A stretch of 64,000 nucleotides of DNA from Barnesiella sp. An55 (lineage in GTDB: Bacteria > Bacteroidota > Bacteroidia > Bacteroidales > Barnesiellaceae), in contig NZ_NFHZ01000010.1 in NCBI RefSeq assembly GCF_002161555.1, forward strand, positions 1 through 64,000, given 5' to 3'. Below the pieces are notes generated by a model that had not been told where the DNA came from, did not search any database, and saw only the letters and a program-made list of their open reading frames with translations. The position numbers and the translations under genes are program-made. How positions within the stretch are numbered: the first letter of the stretch is position 1; each line of letters starts with the position of its first letter. Below are positions 60,360 to 64,000 of this stretch, piece by piece.

Positions 60360-62798
60360 ATGAAAAAGATATTTACTCTTCTCTTCCTATTCACCCTGCT
60401 GCCTCTGCTGCTCAACGCCAAAGGTACGGTAACCATCGGCGGCAGTTCCTATACGGCCGATACCTTGGCCCATTACAAAGTAGGCCCGGGCACCTACCAC
60501 ACCTATGTACACTACTCAGGGCCCAAAGACATGAGGGCCTTCTATCTCGAAATAGACGCTACCAACCCCTACATATCGTTCCAGTCGGTACTGGGACGCG
60601 ACTCGATTGTCACCTGCGAAGGCATCACCAGCATGGCCGCCCGCAAAAGCCAACCCGGCAGCCGCTACTTCGCCGGTACCAATGCCGACTTCTTTGCCAC
60701 CTCAGGAGCCATAGGCACGCCTGTACACGGCTTCGCCTCGGGAGGAGAACTGGGCAAAGTACCCGTATCGTCGGGTCCCCAAACCTCATTCACCCATAAC
60801 GACGAGTGCTACATCTCTTTCGTAACCTTCTACGGCCAGGTCACCTACAACAATACCCCTTATGGCATCCACAACGTGAACGGTTCGCGCGGTACCGACC
60901 AACTGGTACTCTACAACCGCTACGTCGGTCACTATACCCACACCAACGCCTACGGCTATGAAGTGCCAGTGAGCCTTGCCGACGGCGAGACCTGGGGTCT
61001 GAACCGTGCGGTGAAGATAGTCGTATCGGGAGCCGGCAGTGCGGCCGGTAACATGGAGATTGCCGAGAACGGAGCCGTTCTCTCGGGACACGGTGCTTCG
61101 GCCGATTTCCTCAGAACCCTGCAACCCGGCGACGAACTGGAGTTGAAAGTGCTGCTCCAACTTGAAGACGGCACCTACCCCGACATCAACTGCATGATTG
61201 GCGGCGACCGCAAGATTCTGGAAAACGGACAGGTGCTCGACAACGACTGGGCCGAACTCCACCCGAGAACCTCGATCGGCTACTCGGCCGACCGCAGCAA
61301 AGTCTATATGCTGGTGGTTGACGGCCGTCAAGGCGGATACTCCGACGGTGCCACGACCAAGCAGATGGCCGACATGCTCAAGCTGGCCGGTGCCGCCACC
61401 GGCATGAACCTCGACGGAGGCGGTTCGAGCGGCATGTACATCGAGAAGTATGGTCTGGTCAACAGCCCCAGCGACGGTCGCGAACGGGCCGTGAGCAACG
61501 GATTATTTGTCGTATCCAATGCCCCCGACGACAACAACATCGCCGAAATCCTCTGTACCCAGGAATATTGCGTCCTGCCCAGGTATGGAATGTTCACCCC
61601 CCACTTCATGGGCTACAACCAATATGGCTACCTCATCAACACCGAGGTGACCGGCGTCACCCTGCGTTGCGACGAATCACTGGGCTATATCAAAGACAAT
61701 ACCACGCTCGTGGCTTCGGGCGAGGGCCACGGTAAACTCTATGCCAGCTACAACGGCATCGAGACCTCGATCGATATCATTATCGGTGACCCCGAAGGTC
61801 TCTCTCTCCGTCTCGACTCGGTCATCAACGACGGCCTCTACGAATATCCCATCGAAGTAACCGCACTCGTCAACAACGAGCCGATGAACGTTGCCCCCGA
61901 CGCTTTCGACTGGACCGTACAGGACCCCACCATCTGCAGCGTAACCAACGGTAACCTGAAGGGTCTGGCCAACGGCAAGACTCTGGTCTATTGCCGGCAG
62001 AACGACTTCAACGACACCCTCGCCGTTACCGTACAGATACCTGCCAGCCGCAACCTGCCCATCGACAACTTTGCCGATGCCTCGTCGTGGGAGATTACCA
62101 GCTCGGCCCTGAACGACATCGCCATCGTGCCCACCGCCGAAGGTACCGAACTGCGCTACACCTTCGGTTCGGGCCGTGCTCCCTACCTGCAACTGGCCAA
62201 GGATATTGCCCTGTACAGCCTCCCCGACAGCCTGCGTATCACCCTCAACACGGGCGAAACGCTGGTAAGCAAGATTTCTCTCACGATGAAAGAGAACGCG
62301 GCGAAGACCTCGACCCTCACCGAGTTTGAGGATATTCCCCAGAATACCGACTATGCCATCTCCATCCCCATGGACGGTTATTTCGAAAACTACCGCGACA
62401 TGTCGCACTATCCCGTGATGTTCAAGAGCCTGAAGCTCTTCATCACCGGTTCGTCACAGACGGCCGGTAATCAATACGTCCTCAAGCTCAAAGAGTTCTC
62501 ACTCATCTACGACGGCATCACGGTGAATGTATCGAACCCCGAGGTAGCCTCCATGCTGCGGGTATATCCCAACCCCGTGAAGACAGGCGACTCCCGGGTT
62601 TACTTCGTTCTCCCCGAGAGTGCCCAGGTAAGTTGCGAGCTCTACAACCTGGACGGCCAGCTGCTCAACCAGGCCGACCTGGGCCTGATGCCGGCCGGCG
62701 AAATAGCCCTGCCCACCGGCAACCTGGCCAGTGGCACCTATCTGCTCACCATTCATCGCAACAACCAGGCAGATACGGTAAAACTGATCATTCGATAA
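60360..62798 (+). CDS. Phosphodiester glycosidase (NAGPA/DUF2233) with T9SS type A tail
   Basis: An 812-residue secreted protein: signal peptide (about 1-19), an NAGPA/DUF2233 domain (about 25-385), Ig/BIG-like beta region (about 390-570), a carbohydrate-binding-like domain (about 570-715) and a type A sorting domain (about 731-812: MLRVYPNPVKTGD, CELYNLDGQLL, ASGTYLLTIHR). The NAGPA motifs are HPRTSIGYSADRSKVYMLVV, DGRQGGYSDG and GMNLDGGGSSGMY, the conserved phosphodiester-glycosidase signature shared with the human uncovering enzyme, which removes GlcNAc from GlcNAc-1-phospho-mannose. Here it likely removes sugars linked through phosphodiesters in a microbial or host glycan. Confidence 0.86.
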   Translation: MKKIFTLLFLFTLLPLLLNAKGTVTIGGSSYTADTLAHYKVGPGTYHTYVHYSGPKDMRAFYLEIDATNPYISFQSVLGRDSIVTCEGITSMAARKSQPGSRYFAGTNADFFATSGAIGTPVHGFASGGELGKVPVSSGPQTSFTHNDECYISFVTFYGQVTYNNTPYGIHNVNGSRGTDQLVLYNRYVGHYTHTNAYGYEVPVSLADGETWGLNRAVKIVVSGAGSAAGNMEIAENGAVLSGHGASADFLRTLQPGDELELKVLLQLEDGTYPDINCMIGGDRKILENGQVLDNDWAELHPRTSIGYSADRSKVYMLVVDGRQGGYSDGATTKQMADMLKLAGAATGMNLDGGGSSGMYIEKYGLVNSPSDGRERAVSNGLFVVSNAPDDNNIAEILCTQEYCVLPRYGMFTPHFMGYNQYGYLINTEVTGVTLRCDESLGYIKDNTTLVASGEGHGKLYASYNGIETSIDIIIGDPEGLSLRLDSVINDGLYEYPIEVTALVNNEPMNVAPDAFDWTVQDPTICSVTNGNLKGLANGKTLVYCRQNDFNDTLAVTVQIPASRNLPIDNFADASSWEITSSALNDIAIVPTAEGTELRYTFGSGRAPYLQLAKDIALYSLPDSLRITLNTGETLVSKISLTMKENAAKTSTLTEFEDIPQNTDYAISIPMDGYFENYRDMSHYPVMFKSLKLFITGSSQTAGNQYVLKLKEFSLIYDGITVNVSNPEVASMLRVYPNPVKTGDSRVYFVLPESAQVSCELYNLDGQLLNQADLGLMPAGEIALPTGNLASGTYLLTIHRNNQADTVKLIIR

Positions 62799-62808
62799 AC
62801 TTCCACAT

Positions 62809-62863
62809 AGCGCCACGCTTAACCTCCGAGATACACTCCACTCTTCCGTGCAAGCGTGGCGCT
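62809..62863 (+). terminator. Long-stem hairpin between tandem phosphodiester glycosidase genes
   Basis: AGCGCCACGCTT (62809-62820) pairs perfectly with AAGCGTGGCGCT (62852-62863) around a 31-base loop; only CATTCTTCCC follows, so termination may be partial. Confidence 0.55.
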
Positions 62864-62928
62864 CATTCTTCCCGACAGGCGCATCCCGCCCCTCCCCGCA
62901 CAACGACCTTTTTTTAATCTGGACACAT

Positions 62929-64000
62929 ATGAAAAAAGCTTTACTCATAACCCCTCTACTACTTCTCTACGGAGCCGGCACAAGCGCCACCATCAACGTG
63001 GGCGGCGTAGCCAAGCAAGTCGATACGCTCGAGTGCCGTTCGGTGGGCCCCGGTGTAGAATATGTGCGCATGCACATGCCCGAGTATCCCCTCGATGTCT
63101 ATACCCTCACCATCGACCTCAGCAACCCCTACAACGATGTGAATACCTTCATCGGTAAAGATCATGCCGGCTCTACCGAAGCCATGACCCAGGCCTATAC
63201 CCGTCTATCGACACCGGGCCACCGCACCATCGGGTCGGTCAACGGTAACTTCTGGATTGTCTCGGGACAAGGCATGGACGACCTGCTGGGCCAACCCCAC
63301 AGCGGCTGCATGGTGAACGGCGAGTTTGCCACCGAACCCAACAACTGGAATCGCGGCAACCGCGGCGAAGGCCTCGAGCGCCTGCAAGAGATTGCGTTCG
63401 TCATGCTCGACGAAGAGAAGAAGATGTGGATTGACGATATTTACTTCGAAGCCCAAGTGACCAACGCCGCCAACGAGAGCTTTGCCATTGCCGAGATTAA
63501 CCGCATCCGCAACGAAAACGAGATTGTACTCTACAACCACTTCACCGGGGTAACCGAAAGCACCATCGACGGCGTCGATGTCATTGTCGAACCCGTCGAA
63601 GGCGAGACCTGGGGTTCGAACAAAGCGGTGAAATGTGTCGTCACCCGCATCGTACCGGGCACGGGTGGCACCGCGCTCGAAGGGGCCGAATATGCCCTCT
63701 CGGGAGCCGGTACAGGAGCCGACTTCCTGAACAAACTGCAAGTAGGCGACCAGGTGACCATAAGCACCTCGATCAAAACCCGCACCGACAATCTGGTGCC
63801 CATGGCCCGCCAGATGCTCACCGGCAATGCTCTGGTGATGCGCGAAGGCCAGCTCACCCCCCGAAACGAAAACGAAACCTACAACTCACAAACCTACTCC
63901 CGCACGGGCATAGGCATGTCGCAAGACGGCAAAACACTCTACCTCATCGTCATCGACTACAAGTCGAGCACCTCGGTAGGATGCAACACCGCCACCATGT
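62929..64000 (+). CDS. Second phosphodiester glycosidase (NAGPA/DUF2233), cut by window end
   Basis: A partial gene: 357 codons from the ATG at 62929 with no stop before the window ends. Signal peptide about 1-20 (LLITPLLLLYGAGTSA), then a domain closely parallel to the preceding NAGPA protein: INVGGVAKQVDTL, VGPGVEYVRMHM, GSVNGNFWIVSGQGMDDLLG, and GIGMSQDGKTLYLIVIDYKSS at the end. This is the start of the catalytic signature; the GGGS loop would follow outside the window. A tandem paralogue of the first gene; whether it too has a T9SS tail cannot be seen. Confidence 0.83.
   Translation, partial: MKKALLITPLLLLYGAGTSATINVGGVAKQVDTLECRSVGPGVEYVRMHMPEYPLDVYTLTIDLSNPYNDVNTFIGKDHAGSTEAMTQAYTRLSTPGHRTIGSVNGNFWIVSGQGMDDLLGQPHSGCMVNGEFATEPNNWNRGNRGEGLERLQEIAFVMLDEEKKMWIDDIYFEAQVTNAANESFAIAEINRIRNENEIVLYNHFTGVTESTIDGVDVIVEPVEGETWGSNKAVKCVVTRIVPGTGGTALEGAEYALSGAGTGADFLNKLQVGDQVTISTSIKTRTDNLVPMARQMLTGNALVMREGQLTPRNENETYNSQTYSRTGIGMSQDGKTLYLIVIDYKSSTSVGCNTATM

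Overview
The window reads as chromosomal DNA of a GC-rich member of the Bacteroidales. The support is: promoters of the Bacteroidetes type (TTTG, 19-21 bases, TAnnTTTG), a SusC/SusD pair, several other TonB-linked outer-membrane proteins, lipoproteins with acidic residues after the lipid cysteine, weak or absent Shine-Dalgarno sequences, and proteins with C-terminal tails like type IX secretion (T9SS) sorting domains. Those tails and a PorE-like OmpA lipoprotein point to a T9SS-bearing lineage. A Barnesiella-like gut organism is a guess only. No rRNA, tRNA, insertion sequence, prophage or CRISPR array was seen.

Layout. 0.3-1.2 kb: two small lipoproteins in AT-rich DNA. 1.2-6.7 kb: SanA/YdcF protein, flavodoxin plus DUF2023 partner, aspartate-type aminotransferase, AEC transporter, two unknown genes and a hairpin-rich spacer. 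7.0-12.2 kb: a xusABC xenosiderophore system. 12.3-17.1 kb: MsbA-type exporter and a three-gene glycosyl-transfer unit. 17.4-28.5 kb: large TonB-linked barrel, Smr protein, queA, PorE-like lipoprotein, glucosaminidase, cytidine deaminase, dnaX. 28.5-38.4 kb: amino-acid metabolism (Lrp/metY, thrC, homoserine kinase, thrA, asparaginase). 38.4-43.6 kb: apbE, mntP, an ECF sigma operon and zupT. 43.7-47.6 kb: a TonB receptor and a GH109-like lipoprotein. 48.4-64 kb: a SusCD locus with two surface-type lipoproteins, a GHL10 glycoside hydrolase, a secreted propeller-like protein and two phosphodiester glycosidases, the last cut by the window end.

Most notable points. (1) thrA is preceded by a promoter, a 20-codon leader ORF ending MTATGTTP, a terminator whose 5' arm contains the Thr codons, and a second terminator-like hairpin: a candidate threonine attenuator. 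(2) The SusCD locus combines SusC/D with enzymes carrying T9SS-type tails and pairs a DigH/YngK-type hydrolase with tandem NAGPA-fold phosphodiester glycosidases, so it may be a system for bacterial wall glycans or phosphoglycans. (3) Two gene-free stretches (6.23-6.35 kb and 40.67-40.95 kb) have dense, well-formed stems and may be unannotated structured RNAs. (4) A self-contained methyltransferase unit splits the thr gene set.
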